Of a DNA stretch of 10,087 nucleotides, positions 1 through 6,605 are shown piece by piece (position 1 is the stretch's first letter; each line of letters opens with the position of its first letter). The position numbers and the translations under genes are program-made. Below the pieces are notes generated by a model. The model made no database searches. It had not been told where the DNA came from and saw only the letters and a list, made by a program, of their open reading frames with translations. The stretch spans positions 1-10,087 of the forward strand of contig MVCS01000063.1 of the NCBI GenBank assembly GCA_002049885.1. Direction: 5' to 3'. Source of the DNA: Planctomycetales bacterium 4484_123 (lineage in GTDB: Bacteria; Planctomycetota; Phycisphaerae; SM23-33).

Positions 1-1698
1 GTCCATCTCGTGGAGGCTCTTGCCGGCGGGAACCATGGGGAAGACGTTTTCCTCCGGCTCCACGGCCACCGCCAGCACCACGGGGCCGTCGGTCTTGAGC
101 ATCTCGTTGATGGCGTCGGCGACCTCGCCCGGCTCGGTGATGCGCATGCCCTTGGCCCCGAGGGCCTCCGCCAGCCGGGGCAGGTCCGGGCAGGGATGGT
201 CGGTGGCCGAGTACCGCCGCCCGTAGAACATCTCCTGCCACTGCCGGACCATTCCCAGGTAGGTGTTGTCCATCACCACGACCTTCACCGGCTGGCAGTA
301 GTGCGCAGCGGTGACCAGCTCGCCCATGGTCATGGCGAACGACCCGTCGCCGTCCACGTCCACCACGATCTTGCCGGGGTTGCCGAACTGGGCGCCGATG
401 GCCGCCGGCAATCCGTAGCCCATGGTGCCCAGTCCGCCGGAGGTTATGAACTGTCTCGGCCGGCGCCAGCCGTAGAACTGCGCCGTCCACATCTGGTGCT
501 GTCCCACCCCGGTGGTGATGATGGCATCGTGGTCGGTCAGCTCGCCCAGTGTCTCCACCACCTGCTGGGGCTTGATCCGCCCGCCCCTCGCGTACCGGAA
601 CGGATATTTCTTCTTCCACTCGGCGATCCGCTTCAGCCACGCCGCCCGGGGCACCCGCTTGATCAGCGGCAGCAGCTTCTGGAGGATGTCCTTTGCATCG
701 CCCACCACCGGCACGTCCACCACCACGTTCTTGCTGATGGAGGCCGGGTCGATATCGATATGGACGATCTTGGCGTTGGGGGCGAAGGTTTCGATCTTGC
801 CGGTGACGCGATCATCGAAGCGCGCCCCCACCGCGATGAGACAGTCGCACTCCTGCACGGCGTAGTTGGCCGTGGCCGAGCCGTGCATCCCCAACATCTG
901 CAGTGCCAACGGGTCGGACTCGTCAACCGCCCCCATGGCCATCAGCGTGGTGGTCACGGGAATCCGGCCCTTCTTGAGCAGTGCCCGCAGCTCCTTGGTC
1001 GCCCCGGAGATGATCACGCCGCCGCCCACGTACAGCACCGGGCGCTGCGAGGCGTTGATGACCTCCGCCGCCGCCCGGATCTGCATCATGTGGCCGGTGA
1101 CGCGCGGCTTGTAGCCCGGCAGGTTCGGCTCGAGCCGGGGCTCAGAGTCCAGCTTCGCCATGCTGGCATCCACGGCGATATCCACCAGCACCGGCCCCGG
1201 CCGGCCGGTCCGGGCGATGTAGAACGCCTCGCGCACCGCCCGTCCCAGGTCCTCCACCCGCTTGACCAGCATGTTGTGCTTGGTGATGGGCCGGGTGATG
1301 CCGGTGGTATCGAACGCCACCATGGGCACGGAGTCCATGAACGCAGTGGCCACGCCGGTGACCAGGTTGGTAGCCCCGGGGCCAGAGGTGGCGATGCACA
1401 CGCCGACCCTGCCGGTGGAGCGGGCGTAGCCGTCGGCCATGTGTGCCGCGCCCTGTTCGTGCCGGGTCAGCACGAACTTGATGGGCGTCTTGTACAGGGC
1501 ATCGAAGATGGGCAGCACCGCCCCGCCCGGAAAGCCGAAGAGAAACTCCACGCCCTCTTCCAGCAGCATCTCGTGGAAGATCTGTGCCCCGGTCAGGCCG
1601 GCGTAGCGCTTCCGACGCCGCCGGGAGCGGCGCCCCGACGCTCCATCAACCTTGCCCGCGGCCTTCCGCCGCGCAGCCGTCTTGGTCTTCTTGGCCAT
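1..1698 (-). CDS. ilvB: Acetolactate synthase large subunit (3' end cut by window edge)
   Basis: ThDP-, FAD- and Mg-dependent enzyme that condenses two pyruvates to acetolactate, or pyruvate plus 2-oxobutyrate to acetohydroxybutyrate: the first common step of Val, Leu and Ile synthesis, in the cytosol. 566 codons are visible. The catalytic glutamate is E81 in RHEQGA. SGPGATNLVTG lies at about 105-115 and the FAD-domain motif GARFDDRVTG at about 291-300. The ThDP/Mg motif is GDGS at 450-453, closing with D477-N478 followed by TYLGMVRQW. The last visible residues, MVPAGKSLHEMD, are typical of the extreme C-terminus, so little is missing. The ATG at 1698 has a GGAAGGA Shine-Dalgarno six bases upstream (1705-1711). 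Residues 2-31 form an unusual extension with about half Lys/Arg; the conserved domain starts near residue 35. A regulatory subunit gene (ilvN) would be expected off the left edge. A leader peptide lies upstream. Confidence 0.97.
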   Translation of the reverse strand, partial: MAKKTKTAARRKAAGKVDGASGRRSRRRRKRYAGLTGAQIFHEMLLEEGVEFLFGFPGGAVLPIFDALYKTPIKFVLTRHEQGAAHMADGYARSTGRVGVCIATSGPGATNLVTGVATAFMDSVPMVAFDTTGITRPITKHNMLVKRVEDLGRAVREAFYIARTGRPGPVLVDIAVDASMAKLDSEPRLEPNLPGYKPRVTGHMMQIRAAAEVINASQRPVLYVGGGVIISGATKELRALLKKGRIPVTTTLMAMGAVDESDPLALQMLGMHGSATANYAVQECDCLIAVGARFDDRVTGKIETFAPNAKIVHIDIDPASISKNVVVDVPVVGDAKDILQKLLPLIKRVPRAAWLKRIAEWKKKYPFRYARGGRIKPQQVVETLGELTDHDAIITTGVGQHQMWTAQFYGWRRPRQFITSGGLGTMGYGLPAAIGAQFGNPGKIVVDVDGDGSFAMTMGELVTAAHYCQPVKVVVMDNTYLGMVRQWQEMFYGRRYSATDHPCPDLPRLAEALGAKGMRITEPGEVADAINEMLKTDGPVVLAVAVEPEENVFPMVPAGKSLHEMD

Positions 1699-1711
1699 GT
1701 CGCATCCTTCC

Positions 1712-1738
1712 GCCGGGTCCGCGCTTGAACGGCCCGGC
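1712..1738 (-). promoter_or_regulatory. Hairpin abutting the ilvB Shine-Dalgarno
   Basis: On the minus strand GCCGGG pairs with CCCGGC, continued inward by CCG/CGG after a one-base bulge, with an eight-base loop. The stem ends one base before the GGAAGGA Shine-Dalgarno of ilvB (1705-1711). It could affect ribosome access or be one arm of a leader switch. GC-rich DNA makes chance stems common, so function is inferred only. Confidence 0.3.
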
Positions 1739-1800
1739 CCTCGTTGTCATCGTCCCTCATGGGCGCACCGCTTTAGCCGCCGGTGGAGTATAAGGGGACC

Positions 1801-1834
1801 GGCCGCTCCACGCCCGCGATGGCATGGAGCGACC
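1801..1834 (-). promoter_or_regulatory. Leader hairpin starting at the ilv leader-peptide stop codon (attenuator candidate)
   Basis: The minus-strand transcript can form a 14-bp stem: GGUCGCUCCAUGCC with GGCGUGGAGCGGCC, two G-U pairs, loop AUCGCG. Its first base is the G of the leader peptide's UAG stop codon, so a ribosome on the last leader codons or at the stop would block it. It is the strongest stem I found in the leader. The bases that follow (GGUCCCCUUAUAC) contain no U-run, so it is not a standard intrinsic terminator. It may be an antiterminator arm, a pause structure, or part of a Rho- or translation-level switch. Confidence 0.5.
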
Positions 1835-1938
1835 TAGGATACAATGACGATCAGGAGGAGTGCAGCGCCGAGACCCGGACGGTTCGAAGACCGGGACAAA
1901 GGAGCAGCTTTTCGGGATTGGCTGGCATCGTTTTTCAT
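1834..1938 (-). CDS. ilv-type leader peptide (34 aa, C-terminal LLLIVIVS)
   Basis: A 34-codon ORF upstream of ilvB on the same strand, beginning ATG at 1938 and ending TAG at 1834-1836, 135 bases before the ilvB ATG. It starts MKNDASQSRK and ends LLLIVIVS, so residues 27-33 are seven consecutive branched-chain codons (CTC CTC CTG ATC GTC ATT GTA). Known ilv leader peptides in enterobacteria and actinobacteria carry such runs; a ribosome stalls there when Leu-, Ile- or Val-tRNA is uncharged, which changes the downstream RNA fold and raises ilv expression. The start lies about ten bases from the predicted transcription start, with only a weak GAG at 1942-1944 as Shine-Dalgarno. Position, orientation and composition all fit an attenuator leader. 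Chance is unlikely but not excluded without homologues. Confidence 0.8.
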   Translation of the reverse strand: MKNDASQSRKAAPLSRSSNRPGLGAALLLIVIVS

Positions 1939-1954
1939 CGGCTCTGCACCTGAC

Positions 1955-1983
1955 ATCGTACCCGCCCTCACGCCGGCCGTCAA
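1955..1983 (-). promoter_or_regulatory. Predicted sigma70-type promoter of the ilv leader and ilvB
   Basis: The minus strand reads TTGACG (1983-1978), a 17-base spacer, then TACGAT (1960-1955). That is 5/6 and 4/6 matches to the -35 and -10 consensus at optimal spacing. Transcription would start near 1948, just before the leader ATG at 1938. The -35 box begins 4 bases past the ispE stop codon, so ilvB would have its own promoter apart from ispE. The 5' leader would be about 250 bases. Confidence 0.6.
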
Positions 1984-1987
1984 GCCG

Positions 1988-2935
1988 CTACCACGGATTC
2001 AACGAGACCGCCCGGCAGCGTACCAGCAGCTCCTCCGGCAAGCGGCGCAGCACCTCAACGGCCTGGGCCCGCGTGTCGGCCAGCACGAACACCGCTCCGC
2101 CGCTGCCACTCATGTGCACCGGCCCCCCCGTGGCCTCAGCCAGCCGGCGGCGCAGCGCAGCCAGTTGCGGGCGCACCCGCTCCGCCGCCGGCAGCAGGTC
2201 GTTGACCAGCTCGTCCCGCCATTGCGACGGCGGCTCGACGAGCTCCCCGGCCCGCACCACCGATCCGAACCGCCCGGGCCGTCTTTCCGCCTGGTCAGCC
2301 CCTGCGCTCAGCCTGTCGAACGTCTGGTACACCTCCGCCGTGGGACAGTCGAAATCCGGCAAGTACAGAACGGCGTGGAAGCAAGCCATGCCTATGGGAC
2401 TGACCTCCAACCCGCGCCCGCCCATTCGCACCGCCGGCCCATCGAGGAACAAAGGCACGTCCGAGCCGAGCCTGCCGGCCAGCTCCCGCAGCTCAGCCGG
2501 CCCGAGCCCCACCTGCCACAGCGACTCGAGGGCCTTTAGGGTCGTGGCCGCATCGCTGCTGCCGCCGCCCAGCCCCGCCGCCGCGGGTATCCGCTTGCGC
2601 AGGTGGATGTCCACGCCCGCCGGGACCCCTGTCTCCTTGACAAGCCTGGCCGCCCGCATCACCAGGTTCTGCTCCATCGGCCCGCAGTCCAGGCCGGTGC
2701 ACTCCAGGCGCAGTTGCCCGTCACCCCGGGGGCGGAAGGTCAACTGGTCGTACAGCGTGACCTTGGCCACGATAGATTCGATCTGGTGGTAGCCGTCGTC
2801 ACGCCGGCCCAGCACGCGAAGGGTCAGGTTCAACTTCGCCGGGGCCAGCCAAACCGCCGCGCCATCGGCGACCGTGCGGCACTCATCGCCGGCCCGGCAG
2901 ATCAGGTTGTCCGGGTTCACCGTCACCTCTGCCAT
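1988..2935 (-). CDS. ispE: 4-diphosphocytidyl-2-C-methyl-D-erythritol kinase
   Basis: GHMP-family kinase that phosphorylates the 2-hydroxyl of CDP-methylerythritol with ATP, the fourth step of the MEP route to IPP and DMAPP, in the cytosol. From ATG at 2935 the product is 315 aa, slightly longer than the usual 280-310. PAKLNL carries the substrate/catalytic Lys (K34), followed by DGYHQIES. The ATP-binding loop PAAAGLGGGSSDAA is at about 117-130. GSDVPLF holds the catalytic Asp (D159, equivalent to E. coli D141). The third GHMP motif MSGSGG is at about 275-280. A TTG at 2984-2986 would add 17 residues, but neither start has a strong Shine-Dalgarno and ATG fits the family better. It starts 54 bases after the spermidine-synthase-like gene stops, with no terminator seen, so the two are probably cotranscribed. 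Confidence 0.96.
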   Translation of the reverse strand: MAEVTVNPDNLICRAGDECRTVADGAAVWLAPAKLNLTLRVLGRRDDGYHQIESIVAKVTLYDQLTFRPRGDGQLRLECTGLDCGPMEQNLVMRAARLVKETGVPAGVDIHLRKRIPAAAGLGGGSSDAATTLKALESLWQVGLGPAELRELAGRLGSDVPLFLDGPAVRMGGRGLEVSPIGMACFHAVLYLPDFDCPTAEVYQTFDRLSAGADQAERRPGRFGSVVRAGELVEPPSQWRDELVNDLLPAAERVRPQLAALRRRLAEATGGPVHMSGSGGAVFVLADTRAQAVEVLRRLPEELLVRCRAVSLNPW

Positions 2936-2989
2936 CCGTCGCACACGCGGACAGACCAGCCTACAACACCGCAGCGGAAGCCCCAAGCT

Positions 2990-5371
2990 TCACACGAGTG
3001 CCGGCCTTGCCTTTCGTGCCCTCACCGAGGCCCCCCTCGCGCCCACCGTGGCCACCACCGAGGCAAAGCCGTTGACGGCCCAGCACCAGGGCACCAGCAC
3101 CGGCTGGCAGGTGGCGACCTGTCGAAGGGCCGTCGGAAACATCTGTCCCATGGCAAGTGCCAGCGGGGCGATGGCAACCACGGCCAGGGCCATCCGCAGC
3201 CCGAACGGCCAGGCGTGAAGGCCCTCAGGCACGAACCGGCCCAGCACCGCATACAGCCCCGCCAGGGCCGCCACGACCAGCCCCGCCCGGCGGACGACCC
3301 ACTCCGGCGACTTGCGCCAGCGCCGGCTCAGTACGCTGCCGACCCCGGCGAAGACCAGGAACGCCGCAATCACCACCGCGGCCGAGTACACCGGGTGGGC
3401 CAGCAGCAACGTCAACCGCTGGAGGAAGCTCATCTCCAGCGTCATGAAACCCACGCCGATGAGCAGAAAATAGGCCAGAAATCGGCCCTTGCCCCGCGCC
3501 CGCCGCAGGCCCGCCGCCGTGTGCGCCAGCGGAAGCAGGATCAGCCCCGCAGAGACCGGCACGCATTGCACCAGCGTCGCCAGCAGCAACAGGTAGCCCA
3601 GCTCCACGTACGTCCGGCTTACCTGCCTGAGCTCTCGTCGCAGCATCGGCCAGGCTCGAAGTCGGAAGAAGTGAAAGAAGTACGGCCGATCGTCCGTCGT
3701 CGGGCGCACGTCGAAGACGTAATTGGAAAGGAACTCCCCCCGCCCCGGCCCCAGCAACTGCAGCGCGTCCCGGTAGTAATACGGCTGCGGCAACTGGTGG
3801 TAGCGATTGGCCCGCGCCGCCGGCATGCCGGGCATGTAACAAAGGTCGAAGCTCCGCTGCCGGCAGAAGGACTCGATTCCCTCGAGCCGACCCGGCCCCG
3901 GCGGGGCGTTGAAGGCCATCACCGTCACGGTGGCCCAACTGCGGATCATGACCAGGCACTTGGCGGGGTCCCTGCCGCGGCGGCGAAGCGCCTCGGCGGC
4001 GATGGCGAAGATTCGCAGCCCGTCCCGCGGCGGGGTCCGCGCCCAGCACGTGATGCACACCACCCCCCGCTCCGTCAGCCGCGACAGCATCGCCTCCACG
4101 GCCTGCACCGTGTACAGGTACGTCTCCTGACCCGAGTACACGCCCGCCCCCGAGGCGCCGAATGCCTCACCGGCGGACAGTTGAATCAGGTCGAACCGCT
4201 CCTGCGTCCCGGCCAGGTAGCCGCGGGCCTCGGCGTTGATGACCCGAACGGCACGCCCGGCGGCCGTGCGCTGCAAGTACACCTCCCCGCCCCGCCGGCG
4301 CAGCGGGCCGGTCATCAGGGCGATGAGCTGGGGATTCATTTCCACCGCCACCACCGACTCGCTGCGGTGATACAGCGCCAGGCCGATCTGCCCGCCCCCG
4401 CCGGCACCCAACACCAGCACCGCCGGCCGGTCCAGCACCGCGTAAGGCGCCGCCGCAGTGGTCCAATCCATGAAGGCGAAGGCCTCCACGGGAAAACCAC
4501 TCGCCGCGCCGGGCAGGCCGCGGGGGTCGTAGATGGCGCAGGCCGCCTCGCCGTCGATGGTCAGCACCACGTGCGAGGGGACCGGCTGGGTACAAGCCAG
4601 GCTCAGCGCCGGGGCGAAGTGGATGGCCGGCCCGGCGACGACCTCGATAGCACCCAGCGGCCCGGAGGCACGGGCGATGGTCTTCGTGCCCGGCATCAGC
4701 TTGAGCTGCACCAGCGTTTTTTCCCGGCTCATCGAGGGAGCCCAGGGCAAGAAATGGTGCACCGCCAGCAGGATCGCCCCGGCCGCCGCCGCCAGGGCCA
4801 AGGCCCCGCGCCGCCTTGGCAGACTCACCACCCCCGCCAGCCAGCACGCCCCGGCCAGGGCGGCCATGATCGTCGGCAGCGGCGTGGCCTCCAGCAGACG
4901 GATGGCCGCCAGCGCCCCGGCTCCGGAGCCGACCAGGCTGGCCGCGTAGTGCCCCGGCAGCCGGGCCGGCTCGCCCATCAGGGCCGCGCCCACCGCCGTC
5001 CCGGCAAGCAGCATCGGCACCAGAAAGATCAGTTCCAGCAGCACCAGGCAGCCCAGTTGGCCGCCCAGGCCCCAGGCCAGAAACTGCACGTCCAGCGGGA
5101 CCTGCTCGGCCAGACGAACCGACAGGGCCACCGCCAGGGCCAGCAACATGGCCGTGACGAACAGCACCGCCCGCCGCCTTGGCCGGACGAACCCACCGAG
5201 CACCGTCAGCACTGTGCCGCTGGCCCCGAAACCCAGCAGGGCCGTGGAGATCACCAGGTACGAGAGGTGATGCCAGAAGCGAATCGACAGCACCCGCATC
5301 AGCACCAACTCCAGGGCGATGGCCACGGCCGAGACCAGGACGACCGTCAGACGCGTTCGAAAGGCGGACAT
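2990..5371 (-). CDS. Polytopic membrane protein with fused spermidine-synthase-like (Rossmann) domain
   Basis: 793 aa. About seven hydrophobic segments lie in residues 9-203, including the stretch WHHLSYLVISTALLGFGASG typical of fused membrane/spermidine-synthase-like proteins. A Rossmann domain follows, with nucleotide loop VLGAGGGGQ near 315-323 and the ribose-binding acidic residue in VVAVEMNP near 335-342. TTDDRPYFFHFF near 553-564 is also family-typical. Further membrane segments follow from about 590. At about 392-400 the family's catalytic Asp motif (DSSDP-like) is replaced by FDLIQLSAGEAF, so aminopropyltransferase activity is doubtful; substrate unknown. The C-terminus has the usual WAVNG..S motif near 760, then ends in an Arg-rich tail where a last membrane helix is expected. 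ATG at 5371 has AGG close upstream; an in-frame GTG at 5419 has no ribosome site. It lies 192 bases after pcm and 54 before ispE. Confidence 0.82.
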   Translation of the reverse strand: MSAFRTRLTVVLVSAVAIALELVLMRVLSIRFWHHLSYLVISTALLGFGASGTVLTVLGGFVRPRRRAVLFVTAMLLALAVALSVRLAEQVPLDVQFLAWGLGGQLGCLVLLELIFLVPMLLAGTAVGAALMGEPARLPGHYAASLVGSGAGALAAIRLLEATPLPTIMAALAGACWLAGVVSLPRRRGALALAAAAGAILLAVHHFLPWAPSMSREKTLVQLKLMPGTKTIARASGPLGAIEVVAGPAIHFAPALSLACTQPVPSHVVLTIDGEAACAIYDPRGLPGAASGFPVEAFAFMDWTTAAAPYAVLDRPAVLVLGAGGGGQIGLALYHRSESVVAVEMNPQLIALMTGPLRRRGGEVYLQRTAAGRAVRVINAEARGYLAGTQERFDLIQLSAGEAFGASGAGVYSGQETYLYTVQAVEAMLSRLTERGVVCITCWARTPPRDGLRIFAIAAEALRRRGRDPAKCLVMIRSWATVTVMAFNAPPGPGRLEGIESFCRQRSFDLCYMPGMPAARANRYHQLPQPYYYRDALQLLGPGRGEFLSNYVFDVRPTTDDRPYFFHFFRLRAWPMLRRELRQVSRTYVELGYLLLLATLVQCVPVSAGLILLPLAHTAAGLRRARGKGRFLAYFLLIGVGFMTLEMSFLQRLTLLLAHPVYSAAVVIAAFLVFAGVGSVLSRRWRKSPEWVVRRAGLVVAALAGLYAVLGRFVPEGLHAWPFGLRMALAVVAIAPLALAMGQMFPTALRQVATCQPVLVPWCWAVNGFASVVATVGARGASVRARKARPALV

Positions 5372-5563
5372 GGAACCTGGCAACTTCGAGCAGCTCCCGA
5401 ACGGGGCGGCGTGATTCACTTCGACGGCCGCGCGCCGGCCGAGAGAACACCGGCTTCACGGACTGCTGCGGGCCACGCGGATGAAAAGCCCGGCAGCGAG
5501 ATGGCGACGGGAACCTCTGAACCCCGTCACAACCTGTCCGGCCCGGGCTGCGCGGTTTCGCCG

Positions 5564-6466
5564 CTATTGCTTCGGTTCGGCCCGCAGGAGGGGCACGAAG
5601 CTGACCGGCATCAGCGACTTGCTGCGCACGCTGCCGTCCGGGCGCTTCTCCACCAGCATCAGCGACTGCACCGCGTACCGCCCGCCGACGGGAATGACCA
5701 TCCGCCCGCCGGGCTTGAGCTGCTTGATCAGTGGCGGCGGTATCTGACCGGCGGCACAGGTGACGATGATGGCGTCGAACGGGCCCTTTTCCGCCCAGCC
5801 GTAGTAGCCGTCGGCGTGCCGCACCTTCACCACGGTGTAGCCCAGACGCTCCAGTCTCTTCCGCGCCGCGACCGCCAGCGGCTTGATGATCTCCACCGTG
5901 TACACGTGCGGCGTGAAGTGCGCCAGCACTGCCGCCTGGTAGCCCGAGCCGGTCCCGATCTCCAGCACCCGGCTGCCTGGTTTGAGCCTCAGCAGGCGGG
6001 TCATCTCCGCCACGATGTAGGGCTGCGAGATGGTCTGGCCGTGGCCGATGGGCAGCGGGGAGTCGGCGTAGGCTTGGCGCCGGCGCGCCCGGGGGACGAA
6101 CTCGTGCCTCGGCACGGCGGCCATCACGGCCAGCACCGCCTTGTCCGTCAGGCCGTAACGGCGGATGACGGCGACCATGGCGTCGCGCTCGGCCTGACGG
6201 GCGGTGAACTTCGGTGGGCGCCACGCCGGGGCGGTGGCGGTGGCAGCGGCCGGTGCCGAACTGGTCGCAGCGCCCGAGGTCGGCCGGCTGGCAGCCGCCA
6301 GGGCGCAACGCAGCGCCGGGCGGACCTGTTGGACGAGAAACCACACTGGCCCGGCAAGAAAGATCAAGACCAGGGCGATCGCGCCCACGGCCTTGACCAT
6401 GGCCGGTGCGCCCGCGAAGCGTCCTGACTCCGGTCGTCCCATCGCTGCCCCGTCCTCGGGCCCCAT
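5564..6466 (-). CDS. pcm: Protein-L-isoaspartate O-methyltransferase, membrane-anchored
   Basis: SAM-dependent repair enzyme that methylates L-isoaspartyl residues in aged proteins. From ATG at 6466 (GGGGA Shine-Dalgarno, spacing about 6) the product is 300 aa, against about 210 for cytosolic Pcm. The extra part is N-terminal: about 26 residues, a hydrophobic segment at 27-46 (AVGAIALVLIFLAGPVWFLV), then an Ala/Pro/Thr-rich linker to about residue 85. The catalytic domain follows: RHEFVP at 120-125, PLPIGHGQTISQPYIVAEMT at 137-156 (the family signature), SAM motif I VLEIGTGSGYQ at 167-177, VEI at 191-193, DAIIVTCAAG at 231-240, and LKPGGRMVIPVG at 250-261. All key motifs look intact. There is no lipobox. 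Arg residues after the helix and few charges before it leave topology unclear. Downstream ATGs at residues 9 and 23 are alternative starts and would keep the helix. Divergent from the DUF5107 gene. Confidence 0.93.
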   Translation of the reverse strand: MGPEDGAAMGRPESGRFAGAPAMVKAVGAIALVLIFLAGPVWFLVQQVRPALRCALAAASRPTSGAATSSAPAAATATAPAWRPPKFTARQAERDAMVAVIRRYGLTDKAVLAVMAAVPRHEFVPRARRRQAYADSPLPIGHGQTISQPYIVAEMTRLLRLKPGSRVLEIGTGSGYQAAVLAHFTPHVYTVEIIKPLAVAARKRLERLGYTVVKVRHADGYYGWAEKGPFDAIIVTCAAGQIPPPLIKQLKPGGRMVIPVGGRYAVQSLMLVEKRPDGSVRSKSLMPVSFVPLLRAEPKQ

Positions 6467-6531
6467 GATAATTCCCCAGGGGCTGCAAAAGCCAGAGCGG
6501 CGATGGGGCGATGAAATTTTCGGCTTGTGCG

Positions 6532-6559
6532 TTGTTTCGCCGACGGGCGGGCATAGAAT
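6532..6559 (+). promoter_or_regulatory. Possible promoter of the DUF5107-TPR gene
   Basis: TAGAAT at 6554-6559 matches the -10 consensus at 5/6. TTGTTT at 6532-6537 is a weak -35 with a 16-base spacer. Transcription would start near 6566, about 40 bases before the ATG at 6606. It lies in the 139-base divergent gap shared with pcm. I see no convincing opposite-strand promoter for pcm there. Confidence 0.4.
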
Positions 6560-6605
6560 GCCGCGGTTTGCAGGCCGGCCCGTCGGCCCGGAACGGAGCG
6601 CAGCG

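Noticed and set aside
10..1728. Long plus-strand open frame of 572 codons opposite ilvB, and similar very long frames opposite the other genes (2603-6427 plus, 4167-7751 minus).
   Set aside because: These are antisense shadows caused by high GC content. They cross several recognised genes, are low-complexity (His/Arg/Gly/Pro-rich) and show no domain motifs.
1699..1760. ATG at 1758-1760 (minus) as a second leader peptide or an extended ilvB start.
   Set aside because: It is out of frame with ilvB, encodes no branched-chain codon run and has no Shine-Dalgarno.
1787..1792. TATACT on the minus strand as a second -10 box for ilvB.
   Set aside because: No acceptable -35 at 16-18 bases; the region upstream is GC-only. 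The promoter at 1955-1983 is much better.
1871..1897. GGTTCGAA within a CCCGG/CCGGG inverted repeat, resembling a tRNA T-arm.
   Set aside because: No acceptor stem, anticodon arm or CCA end can be built around it. On the minus strand it lies in the leader-peptide ORF, where it may at most form a small hairpin.
2936..2986. TTG start extending IspE by 17 residues.
   Set aside because: No ribosome site, and the ATG start already gives a protein slightly longer than the family norm.
2990..3060. Frameshift at the GGGGGG run near the end of the spermidine-synthase-like gene, as the cause of the short C-terminus.
   Set aside because: Neither alternative frame after the run encodes a hydrophobic helix: one stops within a few codons and the other is hydrophilic. 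A simple frameshift does not restore the expected end.
5372..5563. A small gene or terminator in the 192-base gap between pcm and the spermidine-synthase-like gene.
   Set aside because: Only a four-pair GCGG/CCGC stem without a U-tract is seen, and no short ORF has both a plausible start and ribosome site.
6558..6605. In-frame ATG at 6558 as the start of the DUF5107-TPR protein.
   Set aside because: It overlaps the predicted -10 box and lacks a Shine-Dalgarno; ATG at 6606 has GGAG at good spacing.
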